NCBI GenBank assembly: GCA_945949045.1 | Contig: CAMFDG010000001.1 | Location: forward strand, 1-64,000 | DNA: 64,000 nucleotides | Origin: an uncultured Lachnospiraceae bacterium | Lineage (GTDB): Bacteria; Bacillota; Clostridia; Lachnospirales; Lachnospiraceae | Direction: 5' to 3' | In this document: in pieces, positions 45,494 through 54,865 of the stretch | How positions within the stretch are numbered: the stretch's first letter is position 1 | Layout: the number at the start of each line of letters is the position of its first letter | Program-made: the position numbers and the translations under genes | The notes under the pieces: model-generated | Databases searched by the model: none | What the model saw: the letters and a program-made list of their open reading frames with translations, nothing else | What the model was told of the DNA's origin: nothing

Positions 45494-46513
45494 ATGAACA
45501 ACAATATTTACGGTATCGATTTCGGTACATGCAATTTCAAGGTATTCTGCAAGGCGGCAGGCGGCAAAATTCTGACGGAGAAGAATACCATTGCTATTAT
45601 CAACAAAAATCAGATTTACGCATACGGAGATTCTGCTTACGCCATGTATGAGAAGGCTCCGGAGACCATCAATGTTACATTTCCGGTTTCCTCCGGTGTG
45701 ATCGCGGACTATAATTTCCTTCAGACAATGATTTTTGACTATCTGGAGTCCAAGATGAAGGGAAGAGTGAAAAATGCGGAATTTCTGGTGACTGTTCCGA
45801 CGGATATCACGGATGTTGAGAAGAGGGCCTTTTTTGAACTGTTTTATAAGAGCAAATACCGTCCGAAGAATGTGATGCTCTGTGAGAAGCCCATTGCAGA
45901 TGCTGTCGGGCTTGGCATTGATGTCAACGAACCAACAGGCGTGATGGTGGTTGATATGGGCGCGGATACCATTGAGATCTCTGTGATATCTCTGGGAGGA
46001 CTGGTTTTAAGTGATCTGATGCACTTTGGATCTAATCGTCTGGATGAATCCATTATCAGCTTCATCCGCAGAGAGTTTAATCTGGTGATCGGCAAGAAGA
46101 CAGCAATGTCTCTTAAGGAGGAACTGGGAAGCGGTCTTCCGGGTCGTACCGAGACGATGGTTGTAGTCGGTCTTGATGTGGTCAGCGGTCTTCCGGTAGA
46201 ACGCGAAATCGGTGCAGAGGTGATCTATGAAGCCATCAAGGGAAATCTGGAGTCCATCTGTGCCTCTGTGAAGCTGATTCTGGAGAAGACTCCCCCGGAG
46301 CTTGCAAAGGATATTATCCATGCAGGTATCTACATTACGGGTGGCGGTTCTAAGATCAAGGATTTAGACCAGCTTTTTACCCAGATCACCAACATCAAGG
46401 TGAATACCTGTGAGGACCCGGAGGAGAGCGCAGTACGCGGCCTTGCCAAGATTGCAACGGATTCCAAGTACAAGAGGATCCCGTTTTCCATGAAAAACAG
46501 TACGCTCAAATAA
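45494..46513 (+). CDS. mreB: Rod-shape protein MreB
   Basis: The 339-residue actin-like protein has the phosphate-1 motif YGIDFGTCNFKVF (more usually IDLGTANT), the phosphate-2 motif VVDMGADTIEISVISLGG near residue 157 and the adenosine motif YITGGGSKIKDLD. MreB polymerises under the membrane and positions the elongasome. It heads the cluster mreB-mreC-mreD-mrdA. GGGAGAGG precedes the ATG by a few bases. The modified phosphate-1 loop is a mild oddity. Confidence 0.95.
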   Translation: MNNNIYGIDFGTCNFKVFCKAAGGKILTEKNTIAIINKNQIYAYGDSAYAMYEKAPETINVTFPVSSGVIADYNFLQTMIFDYLESKMKGRVKNAEFLVTVPTDITDVEKRAFFELFYKSKYRPKNVMLCEKPIADAVGLGIDVNEPTGVMVVDMGADTIEISVISLGGLVLSDLMHFGSNRLDESIISFIRREFNLVIGKKTAMSLKEELGSGLPGRTETMVVVGLDVVSGLPVEREIGAEVIYEAIKGNLESICASVKLILEKTPPELAKDIIHAGIYITGGGSKIKDLDQLFTQITNIKVNTCEDPEESAVRGLAKIATDSKYKRIPFSMKNSTLK

Positions 46514-46534
46514 TCATCGTTTATAGAGGATTTT

Positions 46535-47434
46535 ATGAAAACGTTTCGTAAATTTCGCAATAATAAAAAGCGCTTGTCAAGTAAATATGTTCTGATGATC
46601 CTCACAGGCTTTTGCGTGGTCACGATATTCACAAGTCTTGTGTTTAATATTTCCGGCGGACCTTTGAATACCGTGGCAGGATATGTTTTTGTACCGATGC
46701 AGAAGGGAATCAATGAGGCGGGGGGATGGATTTCTGACAAGGCCCATGATTTTAAGACTCTCGGCGAAGTCTTAAAGGAGAATAAGGAGTTAAAACAACA
46801 GGTGGACGAACTTACGGTTAAGTTGAATACCACCAAGCTGGAGCAGTATGAGCTCGAGAATTACCAGAAGCTTTTGGAATTGGATAACCAGTATAAGGAA
46901 TACCATAAGGTTGCTGCGAATGTGATTGCAATGGATGGAACCAACTGGTTTTCCCTGTTCACCATAGATAAAGGCAGTAAGCAGGGAATCCAGAAAGGAA
47001 TGAACGTAATCTCCGGAAGCGGTCTGGTAGGTATTGTCACGGATGTGGGGCCGAATTATGCCAAGGTTCGAAGTATTATCGACGATTCCAGCAATGTCAG
47101 CTCCATGGTGCTGACCACGAAGGACAACTTCAACGTCAGTGGCAGCCTGATGTCCATGAATAAGGATAAGCTGCTTCCTTTTTCGGAGCTGCGCGATGAG
47201 GATGACAAGGTGCAGATCGGGGATCCTGTGGTGACTTCCCGGGTTTCGGACCAGTATCAGCCGGGAATTCTGATCGGCTATGTTTCCAGTGTTGAGGATA
47301 ATGCCAATAACCTGACAAAATCCGGCACCATTACGCCGGTGGTTGATTTTCAGCATTTGGAGGAGGTTCTTGTCATTACCGATCTTAAGAATACCGGCAG
47401 AGAGCTTTTAGATGAGGAGGACACACAGGAGTAG
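46535..47434 (+). CDS. mreC: Rod-shape protein MreC
   Basis: The 299-residue product has a short basic cytoplasmic N-terminus, one membrane helix at about residues 19-40 and a coiled coil (LKENKELKQQVDELTVKLN). A beta-rich extracellular domain follows, with GSKQGIQKGMNVISGSGLVGIVTDVGPNYAKV. MreC dimers bind class B penicillin-binding proteins and connect MreB to wall synthesis. It lies 21 bp after mreB and 5 bp before mreD. Confidence 0.95.
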   Translation: MKTFRKFRNNKKRLSSKYVLMILTGFCVVTIFTSLVFNISGGPLNTVAGYVFVPMQKGINEAGGWISDKAHDFKTLGEVLKENKELKQQVDELTVKLNTTKLEQYELENYQKLLELDNQYKEYHKVAANVIAMDGTNWFSLFTIDKGSKQGIQKGMNVISGSGLVGIVTDVGPNYAKVRSIIDDSSNVSSMVLTTKDNFNVSGSLMSMNKDKLLPFSELRDEDDKVQIGDPVVTSRVSDQYQPGILIGYVSSVEDNANNLTKSGTITPVVDFQHLEEVLVITDLKNTGRELLDEEDTQE

Positions 47435-47439
47435 AGGAT

Positions 47440-47961
47440 ATGCGAAGAAAAATCGTACTTTTTATTATTATAGCAGTCTGCTTTATTCTTCAATCCACGG
47501 TATTTCAGTCCCTTGCGCTGGCTAATATCACTCCGAATCTTCTGATTATCGTGGTTTCGTCCTTCGGATTTATGCGTGGCAGGAAGGAAGGACTTTGGAT
47601 TGGCTTCTTTTGCGGACTGCTTGTCGACATATTTTTTGGTTTTTATCTTGGCGGTTATGCTTTACTTTATATGTATATCGGATACCTGAATGGTTTTTTC
47701 CAGAAGCGGTTTTATCCGGACGATATCAAGCTTCCGATGATTTTGATCGGATCCAGTGACATTCTGTGTAATCTGGTCACCTATATCATGATGTTTCTGC
47801 TTCGAAGCAGGTTCCATTTTTGGTATTATCTGACCTTTGTGATTATACCGGAGTTTGTCTACACCATGGTAATTACCATCTTTTTATACTTTATCCTTCT
47901 TAAAATCAACCAGAGTCTGGAGGAGCATGAGAAAAGGAGAGCAATAAAATTTGAGTTATGA
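47440..47961 (+). CDS. mreD: Rod-shape protein MreD
   Basis: The 173-residue polytopic protein fits MreD in size, helix number (about five or six) and neighbours. The stretch RGRKEGLWIGFFCGLLVDIFFG is typical. It is the small membrane component of the elongasome. CAGGAG precedes the start, and its last codons overlap the penicillin-binding protein gene by 11 bases. Confidence 0.92.
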   Translation: MRRKIVLFIIIAVCFILQSTVFQSLALANITPNLLIIVVSSFGFMRGRKEGLWIGFFCGLLVDIFFGFYLGGYALLYMYIGYLNGFFQKRFYPDDIKLPMILIGSSDILCNLVTYIMMFLLRSRFHFWYYLTFVIIPEFVYTMVITIFLYFILLKINQSLEEHEKRRAIKFEL

Positions 47962-50758
47962 TATTAAGGAGTTTCTGAAAAAATTTTTCAGCTCCAGGCT
48001 GTTTGTTCTGGCTGCGTTGTTTATCGTTTTATTTGGAACGATCCTGGTGCGGATCTTTTCCCTCCAGATTGTGAATGGTAAAACCTATCAGGAGAATTTT
48101 TCGCTGAAGATCCAGCGATCTCAGGCGATCGATGCTGCCCGTGGTAATATCTACGATGTGAATGGAAAGCTGCTGGCCTATAATAAGCTGGCCTATTCTG
48201 TTTCTATCATCGACAGAGCAACCTATGCGGATACTGAGACCAAGAATAAAGAATTCAACGCTGAGCTGGCGGAGCTTTTAACTGTTTTTGAACGCAATGG
48301 AGATACCTTCGTCAATGACTTCAAGATTGATCAGAACGAGGATGGTACATACAGCTTTAATGTGACAGGAACTGCGCTGGATCGTTTTCGTGCTGATGTT
48401 TTCGGGGCCGCCTCCGTGGACACGCTGGAATACAATGAAGATTATGGCTTTGACGAGGCGAACGCCACTGCAGATCAGATCATGAACTATCTTATGGATA
48501 AGAAGCAGTTTGGTGTCAGTAGTGAGTATCCGGCCAAAATTGCCTATGAGATTGTGGTAGTACGCTATGCCCTGAATGCAAACCGTTTTGCCCAATACCG
48601 TTCTGTAAAGATGGCGCGGGATGTATCCGATGAAACCGTTGCCTATGTCAATGAACATATGGATACGCTAAACGGAGTGTCCATTAACGAGGACATGGTG
48701 CGTAAATACAATTACAGCGAATATTTTTCCTCTATCATCGGCTATACCGGCCGGATTTCAGATGAGGAATATAAAGAGCTCCATGAAAAGGATGATACCT
48801 ATACTCCCAACGACACCGTGGGGAAGGCCGGACTGGAGCAGTATTATGAGTCCTATCTCCGGGGAAAGAACGGAGAGGATACCTTTTATGTTAACAATGT
48901 TGGACGGATCTCCGAGGTCATCAGCCATACGGATTCCGTGGCAGGGGATGATCTGTATCTGAGCATTGATGCGGATCTTCAGAAGGCCGCCTATCTGTGC
49001 CTCCAGCAGGAAATTGCAGGTATTGTTTACTCCAATATTAAAGCGGGTAACATCCCGATCATGGATGTTTATACGGCGCTGATCGGCAACAATGTGATCG
49101 ATATCGATCATTTTCACAAAAAGAGAGCCTCTGAGACAGAGAAGGATATATACAACAAGTTTCTTTCCAGACAAAAAGCTGTTTTGTCATCTATCAAGAA
49201 TGAGCTTGTCTCGAACCCAACCGCCCTTAAGGATATGTCGGATGAAACTCTGGATGAGTTCACCTACATTATTTCCCATCTTAAGGAGGAAGAGATCCTG
49301 CTGAGCAAAGAGATCGATGAAAATGATCCTACTTATCAGAAGTGGAAAAAGCAGAAGATCAGCCCCAGGGAGTATCTGAAATATGCTATCACCCAGCACT
49401 GGATCGATATCAGCAAGCTCACGGTAGATGAGAAATATGCGGATTCTTCAGAAGTATATGATGCACTCTGCACATATATTCTTGAACAGATTGAACAGGA
49501 TAGTGATTTTTCCAATATTATATATCAGTATATGATAAAGCGTGGAGAAATATCACCGAGAGCGTTGTGTATTGTGCTTTTTGAACAGGGTGTGCTTGAT
49601 TATGATGATACTGCAGTGGAGAAGCTTAAAAACGGTACGATTTCTCCCTATGATTTTATCATGGACAAGATCAACAAAATTGAAATTACGCCGGCACAGC
49701 TGGCGCTGGAGCCCTGTACCGGATCCACGGTAATCACAGATGTGAAGACCGGCGAGATTCGTGCCATGGTCAGCTATCCCGGCTATGACAACAACAAGCT
49801 GGCGAACGGTGTTGACGCAGAATACTATGAGTCTCTCCAGAAGGACAAGTCCAAGCCCCAGTGGAATTATGCGACGCAGGAGCGTACGGCTCCGGGATCT
49901 ACCTTTAAGATGGTTACCTCCACAGCAGGCATGGCGGAGAATATTATTACAACCAATTCCACAATCAATTGTACCGGTAAATTTACCGAGGTCAGCAATG
50001 AACCGAAGTGTTGGAAATATCCGGGAAGCCATGGGGAGGACAACGTCTCCGAGGCTATCCGGGATTCCTGTAATGTTTTCTTTTATACGGTGGGTTATCG
50101 GCTGGCCCAGAAGGGAACCGGAGTTTACAATGACAAGAGAGGTATTGATGAGATTCAGAAGTATGCCAGGATCTATGGACTGGACCAGAAGACCGGGTTG
50201 GAAATTGAAGAAAATACCTCTGAGCTTGCCACAGAGTATCCGGTTATGGCTGCAATTGGCCAGAGTAACAATAACATTACCACAGCGGCTCTTTCCCGCT
50301 ATGTGACAGCAGTAACATCCGGAAAGCTGTACAAGTACCAGCTGATGAACCGGATCGTGGATGCAGACGGGAAGACAGTCAGGGAGTATCAGTCAGATTC
50401 CGAGGATATCTCCGGGACATTGAACACGGCCCAGTGGGATGCCATTCACTCGGGAATGCGTATGGTGGCGGAGACATTAGACAGCTTTGAGGGATTTGAT
50501 ATCGAGGTAGCCGGTAAGACCGGTACTGCACAGCAGACGGATCATGCAAACCATGCGTTGTTTGTGGGCTATGCACCCTATAAGAATCCCGAGATCACGA
50601 TCGCCACTCGTATCGCCAACGGCTATAGCTCCCACAATGCAGCAGCTGCAGCCCGCAATATGATTGCCTACTATTATGATGAAATATCTCTGGATGATAT
50701 CCAGAAAATGAAAGCATCCGGTATTAACGGAGGCTCCAACAACAGAGTCACCGATTAA
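47951..50758 (+). CDS. mrdA: Class B penicillin-binding protein 2 (elongasome transpeptidase), enlarged
   Basis: At 935 residues this is longer than most PBP2 proteins (about 600-700). A membrane helix at about 16-36 is followed by the pedestal domain beginning IDAARGNIYDVNGKLLAYNK. The transpeptidase domain has PGSTFK (active-site Ser near residue 650), the SxN motif as RDSCNVFF and AGKTGTAQQ. The extra length lies mainly at about residues 350-590, a charged and apparently helical insert. The enzyme crosslinks peptidoglycan during elongation with RodA. The TTG start overlaps mreD. Confidence 0.94.
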   Translation: MSYDIKEFLKKFFSSRLFVLAALFIVLFGTILVRIFSLQIVNGKTYQENFSLKIQRSQAIDAARGNIYDVNGKLLAYNKLAYSVSIIDRATYADTETKNKEFNAELAELLTVFERNGDTFVNDFKIDQNEDGTYSFNVTGTALDRFRADVFGAASVDTLEYNEDYGFDEANATADQIMNYLMDKKQFGVSSEYPAKIAYEIVVVRYALNANRFAQYRSVKMARDVSDETVAYVNEHMDTLNGVSINEDMVRKYNYSEYFSSIIGYTGRISDEEYKELHEKDDTYTPNDTVGKAGLEQYYESYLRGKNGEDTFYVNNVGRISEVISHTDSVAGDDLYLSIDADLQKAAYLCLQQEIAGIVYSNIKAGNIPIMDVYTALIGNNVIDIDHFHKKRASETEKDIYNKFLSRQKAVLSSIKNELVSNPTALKDMSDETLDEFTYIISHLKEEEILLSKEIDENDPTYQKWKKQKISPREYLKYAITQHWIDISKLTVDEKYADSSEVYDALCTYILEQIEQDSDFSNIIYQYMIKRGEISPRALCIVLFEQGVLDYDDTAVEKLKNGTISPYDFIMDKINKIEITPAQLALEPCTGSTVITDVKTGEIRAMVSYPGYDNNKLANGVDAEYYESLQKDKSKPQWNYATQERTAPGSTFKMVTSTAGMAENIITTNSTINCTGKFTEVSNEPKCWKYPGSHGEDNVSEAIRDSCNVFFYTVGYRLAQKGTGVYNDKRGIDEIQKYARIYGLDQKTGLEIEENTSELATEYPVMAAIGQSNNNITTAALSRYVTAVTSGKLYKYQLMNRIVDADGKTVREYQSDSEDISGTLNTAQWDAIHSGMRMVAETLDSFEGFDIEVAGKTGTAQQTDHANHALFVGYAPYKNPEITIATRIANGYSSHNAAAAARNMIAYYYDEISLDDIQKMKASGINGGSNNRVTD

Positions 50759-50800
50759 TCATATATTACCTAACATATTTACTAACAGGAGGTTTGTTTC

Positions 50801-51610
50801 ATGGGTGAAGCGATTGTTTTCACTTCAGGAAAAGGCGGTGTGGGCAAGACTACAACGATTGCAAACATCGGAGCAGGACTTTCACGGTTAGATAAAAAAG
50901 TGATCATGCTGGACACAGACATGGGACTTCGGAATTTGGATGTTGTAATGGGAATGGAGGATCAGATCCGGTATCATCTTCTGGATCTCCTGGAAAACCG
51001 GTGCAGGCTGAAGCAGGCCCTGATCCGGGACAAGCGTTTTCCGAACCTCTACATGATTCCCGCAGCCCTGCGCTGCGAAAGAATCAGCGATTATGAGACA
51101 AAGCTGTATACATTGGTTTCGCAGCTGAAGCAGGAGTTTGATTATGTATTGATCGACTGCCCGGCGGGAATCGATGACGGCTTTCACTTTGCTGTATCTG
51201 CCGCAGACCGGGCGGTGGTGGTGACTACGCCCCACATCTCGGCAGTACGGGATGCTGCCAGAGTGCTGTATCTTTTGGAAGGAATGAATCTTTCCCGGGT
51301 GGATTTACTGATCAATTCCTACCATGCCCGCATGGTGAGAAAGCATGACATGCTTTCCGACCAGGATGTGGAGGATGTTCTGGGGATGAAAAGCGTCGGT
51401 GTGATTCCATTGGATGACAAGGTGATCGTCAGTCAGAACCAGGGCGTTCCTGTAATTGCATTCCGCTCAAAGGCAGCCAGGGCTTTTATGCAGGCTGCGG
51501 CTGCGATTGACCGGCCAATGGTTTACCCGGTGGATTTAGACAGTGTGGATCCGGCGGACACAGACAATTCCATTTTGTTAAAGAGCGGAGGGTGTGGTTA
51601 TGAGGCATAA
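50801..51610 (+). CDS. minD: Septum-site ATPase MinD
   Basis: The 269-residue protein has the deviant Walker A KGGVGKTT at residues 11-18, MLDTDMGLRNLDVVMG and the Walker B-like YVLIDCPAGIDDGF. MinD normally binds the membrane through a C-terminal amphipathic helix and recruits MinC. Here the C-terminus (DSVDPADTDNSILLKSGGCGYEA) does not look amphipathic or basic. No minC is present in the window. The gene sits between mrdA and minE with its own AGGAGG site and overlaps minE by 11 bases. Confidence 0.93.
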   Translation: MGEAIVFTSGKGGVGKTTTIANIGAGLSRLDKKVIMLDTDMGLRNLDVVMGMEDQIRYHLLDLLENRCRLKQALIRDKRFPNLYMIPAALRCERISDYETKLYTLVSQLKQEFDYVLIDCPAGIDDGFHFAVSAADRAVVVTTPHISAVRDAARVLYLLEGMNLSRVDLLINSYHARMVRKHDMLSDQDVEDVLGMKSVGVIPLDDKVIVSQNQGVPVIAFRSKAARAFMQAAAAIDRPMVYPVDLDSVDPADTDNSILLKSGGCGYEA

Positions 51611-51809
51611 GCATAGAATCGAAGGAACCGGACAGATTGCAAAGGAGCGCTTAAAGCTCATGGAGGAGAAAGGACCCTTTGATCGTTCTCCGGCCCTCAT
51701 GGAACGAATGAAGAAGGAAATCTCGGATATCGTATCCCGGTATTGTGAGATTGCTCCTGAAAACTACGAGATAAAAGTGATTTTAAAGCAAGACAGGAAA
51801 AGAGCATAG
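51600..51809 (+). CDS. minE: Short MinE-like protein
   Basis: The 69-residue product keeps the central MinE core, IAKERLKLMEEKG and LMERMKKEISDIVSRYCEIAPENYEIKVI. It lacks the N-terminal amphipathic membrane-targeting segment (MALLDFFLSRKK in E. coli), having MRHKHRIEGTG instead, and stops before the last beta strand. I use the ATG at 51600, seven bases after GGAGGG, rather than the GTG at 51594. It follows minD directly, which supports the assignment. Confidence 0.82.
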   Translation: MRHKHRIEGTGQIAKERLKLMEEKGPFDRSPALMERMKKEISDIVSRYCEIAPENYEIKVILKQDRKRA

Positions 51810-51810
51810 G

Positions 51811-52929
51811 ATGTTAAAACAATACAAACTTAGAAATTACCATTTTCAGCTGATCATCAGTATTATGGCGCTCAACATCATTGGTATTCTTCTGATCGGA
51901 AGTGCGAAGCCCTCGGTACAGAAAACACAGATTTTGGGATTTATTGTTGGCGTTGTGGCGATGATTGTGATTTCGCTGATGGATTATTCCTTTATTCTGC
52001 GTTTTACATGGTTGTATTATATCGGCATGGTAGGTCTTCTGATCCTTGTCATGACGGGACTGGGAGACGACAGCCATGGAGCCCAGAGATGGATCCAGCT
52101 TCCAGGCTTTCGGTTTCAGCCCTCGGAGCTTGCAAAAATTATCATTATTTTGTTTTTTGCAGCTTTCTTTGCAAAATACCGTGATAAGATTAACAATGTA
52201 AAGGTTTTGGGGATATCTTTTCTACTTGTTGCAGTTCCCCTGCTGTTGATTTATAAGCAGCCGGACCTTTCTACGACCATTGCTATTGCATTAATTTTCG
52301 CAAGCCTCTTGTTTATTGCGGGATTAAGTTATAAAATAGTATTAACGGTACTTGGGGTTGGGATTCCGATTGGAATTGTAGGAATAACATTGATTGTCCG
52401 TAAGGCTTTATCCGGAAACGGAAGTGATGATTACCATTATGGAAGAATCATGTCATGGCTTTATCCGGAGGACAAGCGCTGGGCCGGGGTAGCCATGCAG
52501 CAGAGAAATGCGATTATGGCCATTGGTTCCGGTCAGCTTTGGGGAAAGGGATTAAATAATTCCGTAGCCACCTCCATGAAGAATGCCAACTATATCAGTG
52601 AGCCCCAGACAGATATGATTTTTGCTGTAGCGGGAGAGGAGCTTGGCTTTGTAGGGCTTCTTGTTATCGTGCTTCTTCTTCTGTTTATTATTCTTGAGTG
52701 TATTTTAATCGGTCGAAGGGCTAAGGACCTGCAGGGCAGGCTGATCTGTGTGGGGATGGCTGCTCTGGTTGGTTTTCAGAGTGTGTTTAATATATTTGTT
52801 GCTACAGGACTGATGCCGAACACCGGTATTCCGCTGCCGTTTGTCAGCTATGGTCTGACATCGCTATTGTCACTGTATATGGGTATGGGGTTTGTATTGA
52901 ATGTAGGATTACAGCCGAAAAAGTATTAG
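51811..52929 (+). CDS. rodA: Peptidoglycan glycosyltransferase RodA
   Basis: The 372-residue SEDS-family protein has about ten membrane helices. The catalytic-region signature includes FRFQPSELAKI, PDLSTTIAIAL and the C-terminal PNTGIPLPFVSYGLTSLL. It polymerises lipid II for elongation with the class B PBP encoded just upstream, so I call it RodA rather than FtsW. The start is one base after the minE stop. Confidence 0.94.
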   Translation: MLKQYKLRNYHFQLIISIMALNIIGILLIGSAKPSVQKTQILGFIVGVVAMIVISLMDYSFILRFTWLYYIGMVGLLILVMTGLGDDSHGAQRWIQLPGFRFQPSELAKIIIILFFAAFFAKYRDKINNVKVLGISFLLVAVPLLLIYKQPDLSTTIAIALIFASLLFIAGLSYKIVLTVLGVGIPIGIVGITLIVRKALSGNGSDDYHYGRIMSWLYPEDKRWAGVAMQQRNAIMAIGSGQLWGKGLNNSVATSMKNANYISEPQTDMIFAVAGEELGFVGLLVIVLLLLFIILECILIGRRAKDLQGRLICVGMAALVGFQSVFNIFVATGLMPNTGIPLPFVSYGLTSLLSLYMGMGFVLNVGLQPKKY

Positions 52930-52940
52930 GGGGTATTTTT

Positions 52941-53336
52941 ATGAATATTGGATTAGTAGCACATGATTCCAAAAAAAAGCTGATGCAGAATTTCTGTATT
53001 GCTTATCGGGGCATTCTTGCAAAGAATGAACTTTTTGCCACCGGAACAACCGGAAGGCTGATTGAAGAGGTGGCAAATCTTCAGATTCACAAATATCTGG
53101 CAGGGCATCTTGGAGGCTCTCAGCAGCTTGGAGCACAGATTGAGCACAATGAGATCGATCTGGTGATCTTTCTTCGTGATCCGCTCCGGCCGAAGTCTCA
53201 CGAGCCGGATGTGAACAGTATTGTCCGTCTTTGTGACGAGCACAATATTCCGCTGGCAACGAATCTTGCCACCGCGGAGCTTTTGATTAAATCATTAGAC
53301 AGAGGAGATTTGGATTGGCGTGAGATGTACAAATAA
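52941..53336 (+). CDS. mgsA: Methylglyoxal synthase
   Basis: The 131-residue enzyme converts dihydroxyacetone phosphate to methylglyoxal and phosphate, a bypass of lower glycolysis. The visible signatures are IGLVAHDSKKK, ATGTTGRLI and LAGHLGGSQQLGAQI. The catalytic-aspartate region is DLVIFLRDPLRPKSHEPDV. It has a good GGGGG-rich site and follows rodA by 11 bp, a common placement in Clostridia. Its 3' end overlaps the next gene by 17 bases. Confidence 0.96.
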   Translation: MNIGLVAHDSKKKLMQNFCIAYRGILAKNELFATGTTGRLIEEVANLQIHKYLAGHLGGSQQLGAQIEHNEIDLVIFLRDPLRPKSHEPDVNSIVRLCDEHNIPLATNLATAELLIKSLDRGDLDWREMYK

Positions 53337-54288
53337 GATACGGACAGGACTGCTATGTTTTTGCTGCATAGCAGCCATTTTTATGAACGGATGCGGGGCA
53401 GAAAAAGTAGTACTTGAGCATCCCTACTCTCTGTATGAGACTAAAACATCAGCAGAGACGTCTCCTTTGTTTGCAGAGGATCTGTGTGTGACGGAGAAGA
53501 TCAATTTTGGGACGGATCAGGTGCAGTCCACCGTTGCAGAGGCAGCCGGGGTATTTAATACCACCACCAAAGAGGTTACCTATAGTCAGAATCTTTTTGA
53601 CAGGATGTATCCTGCCAGTACCACTAAGGTATTGACAGCTTATATCATTTTGAAGAATTGTAAACTGGATGATAAGGTGACGGTCAGCAAGGACGCAGTG
53701 GCCAATATGGCAGGTTCCTCTGTCTGTGGCATCGCGGAGGGAGATACCCTTACGGTACGGGATTTATTATACGGGCTTATGCTGGTCAGTGGCAATGATG
53801 CTGCGAATGCTCTGGCAGAATACTATTCCGGGTCTGTGAATGCCTTTGCCAAAGAGATGAATGAGGAGGCTAAGGCTTTGGGCGCCACCGGCAGCCATTT
53901 TGTCAATGCCAACGGGCTTCCGGATGAAAAGCATTATACCACGGTTTATGATATGTATCTGATCTTTCAGGCAGCAATTAATCTGCCGGATTTCGTATCC
54001 ATTATCAGTACGCCTTCCTATGATGTGACCTATACCAGCGGAAACGGGGAGTCCGTCACAAAGACCTGGAAAAATACGAATAAATATCTGAACGGAGAGG
54101 CAACGGCCCCGGAGGGCATTCAGGTGATCGGTGGCAAGACCGGTACAACCAACGCCGCAGGCTACTGTCTGGTGCTGCTTTCTACCAATTCCAGGAAGGA
54201 GAATATCATCAGTATTGTATTTAAGGCGGATGGACGTTCCAACCTGTATATGCTGATGAATCAAATTTTGGAAGGCTTTGCGAATTAG
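53320..54288 (+). CDS. D-alanyl-D-alanine carboxypeptidase, lipoprotein-like (DacF/PBP5 family)
   Basis: The 322-residue product carries the three serine-peptidase S11 motifs: PASTTKVLTAY (SxxK near residue 97), SGNDAANALAEYY and GGKTGTTNAAGYC near 272. It trims the terminal D-alanine of peptidoglycan stem peptides outside the membrane. The N-terminus ends with a candidate lipobox, IFMNGC, so it may be lipid-anchored. The C-terminal membrane-anchor domain of classical PBP5 is not present. A GTG start at 53320 is in frame, about 12 bases after AGAGGAGA, inside mgsA. Confidence 0.92.
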   Translation: MRCTNKIRTGLLCFCCIAAIFMNGCGAEKVVLEHPYSLYETKTSAETSPLFAEDLCVTEKINFGTDQVQSTVAEAAGVFNTTTKEVTYSQNLFDRMYPASTTKVLTAYIILKNCKLDDKVTVSKDAVANMAGSSVCGIAEGDTLTVRDLLYGLMLVSGNDAANALAEYYSGSVNAFAKEMNEEAKALGATGSHFVNANGLPDEKHYTTVYDMYLIFQAAINLPDFVSIISTPSYDVTYTSGNGESVTKTWKNTNKYLNGEATAPEGIQVIGGKTGTTNAAGYCLVLLSTNSRKENIISIVFKADGRSNLYMLMNQILEGFAN

Positions 54289-54291
54289 TGA

Positions 54292-54320
54292 TTGTATTTT
54301 ATGCGTGTGTATACTATAAT
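54292..54320 (+). promoter_or_regulatory. Sigma-A promoter for the 54380 gene
   Basis: TTGTAT, a 17-base spacer and a perfect TATAAT are seen. A small GATATTG-CTA-CAATATC hairpin lies in the leader near 54343-54359. Confidence 0.72.
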
Positions 54321-54379
54321 CTTATTAGAATAACTAATTCTGATATTGCTACAATATCAAATTTTCAGGAGGAAATGCC

Positions 54380-54802
54380 ATGATCGAGATCATTTGTGGA
54401 GAAAAAGGTAAAGGAAAGACAAAGGAGCTCTTAAACAGAGTAAATAATTCCATTGCGACAGCTGCCGGAAATGTTGTTTATCTGGATAAGAGCCAGAAGC
54501 ATATGTATGAATTGAACAATAAAGTTCGTTTAATCAATGTGATGGATTATCCAATTACAGACTGTGATGAATTTTTAGGTTTTATCTGTGGAATTATTTC
54601 ACAGGATCATGATTTGGAGGAAATGTATCTCGATAGTTTTCTGACAATAGCATCCATTGAGTCAGATGTTGATATTGTGAAGGCAATAGAGAAGCTTGAT
54701 GTAATCAGCGAGAAGTTTAAGGTTCGCTTCATCTTAAGTGTATCCAAGAACAAGGATGATCTGCCGGAGTGTGCTAAGGCAAAGGTGATCGTAGCATTAT
54801 AA
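54380..54802 (+). CDS. Small P-loop protein of unknown function
   Basis: The 140-residue protein begins IEIICGEKGKGKTKELLNRV, a clear Walker A motif at residues 7-14. A hydrophobic strand, GNVVYLDKS, follows. No obvious Walker B or known family is seen; LEEMYLDSFLTIAS is a candidate acidic strand, and RFILSVSKNKDDLPECAKAKVI suggests a final alpha/beta unit. It looks like a minimal P-loop NTPase fold. It has its own promoter and terminator, so it is a single-gene unit between the wall genes and the division cluster. AGGAGG lies seven bases before the ATG. Function is unknown. Confidence 0.78.
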   Translation: MIEIICGEKGKGKTKELLNRVNNSIATAAGNVVYLDKSQKHMYELNNKVRLINVMDYPITDCDEFLGFICGIISQDHDLEEMYLDSFLTIASIESDVDIVKAIEKLDVISEKFKVRFILSVSKNKDDLPECAKAKVIVAL

Positions 54803-54830
54803 TTTATCATTACATATCATTGACGTAGTT

Positions 54831-54865
54831 GAGGGCTGCCAGAAATGGCAGTCCTCGTTGTATTA
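54831..54865 (+). terminator. Intrinsic terminator after the P-loop gene
   Basis: GAGGGCTGCC pairs with GGCAGTCCTC over ten bases with one G-T pair, and the loop is AGAAAT. GTTGTATTATT follows. It lies between convergent genes and may work in both directions. Confidence 0.75.
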
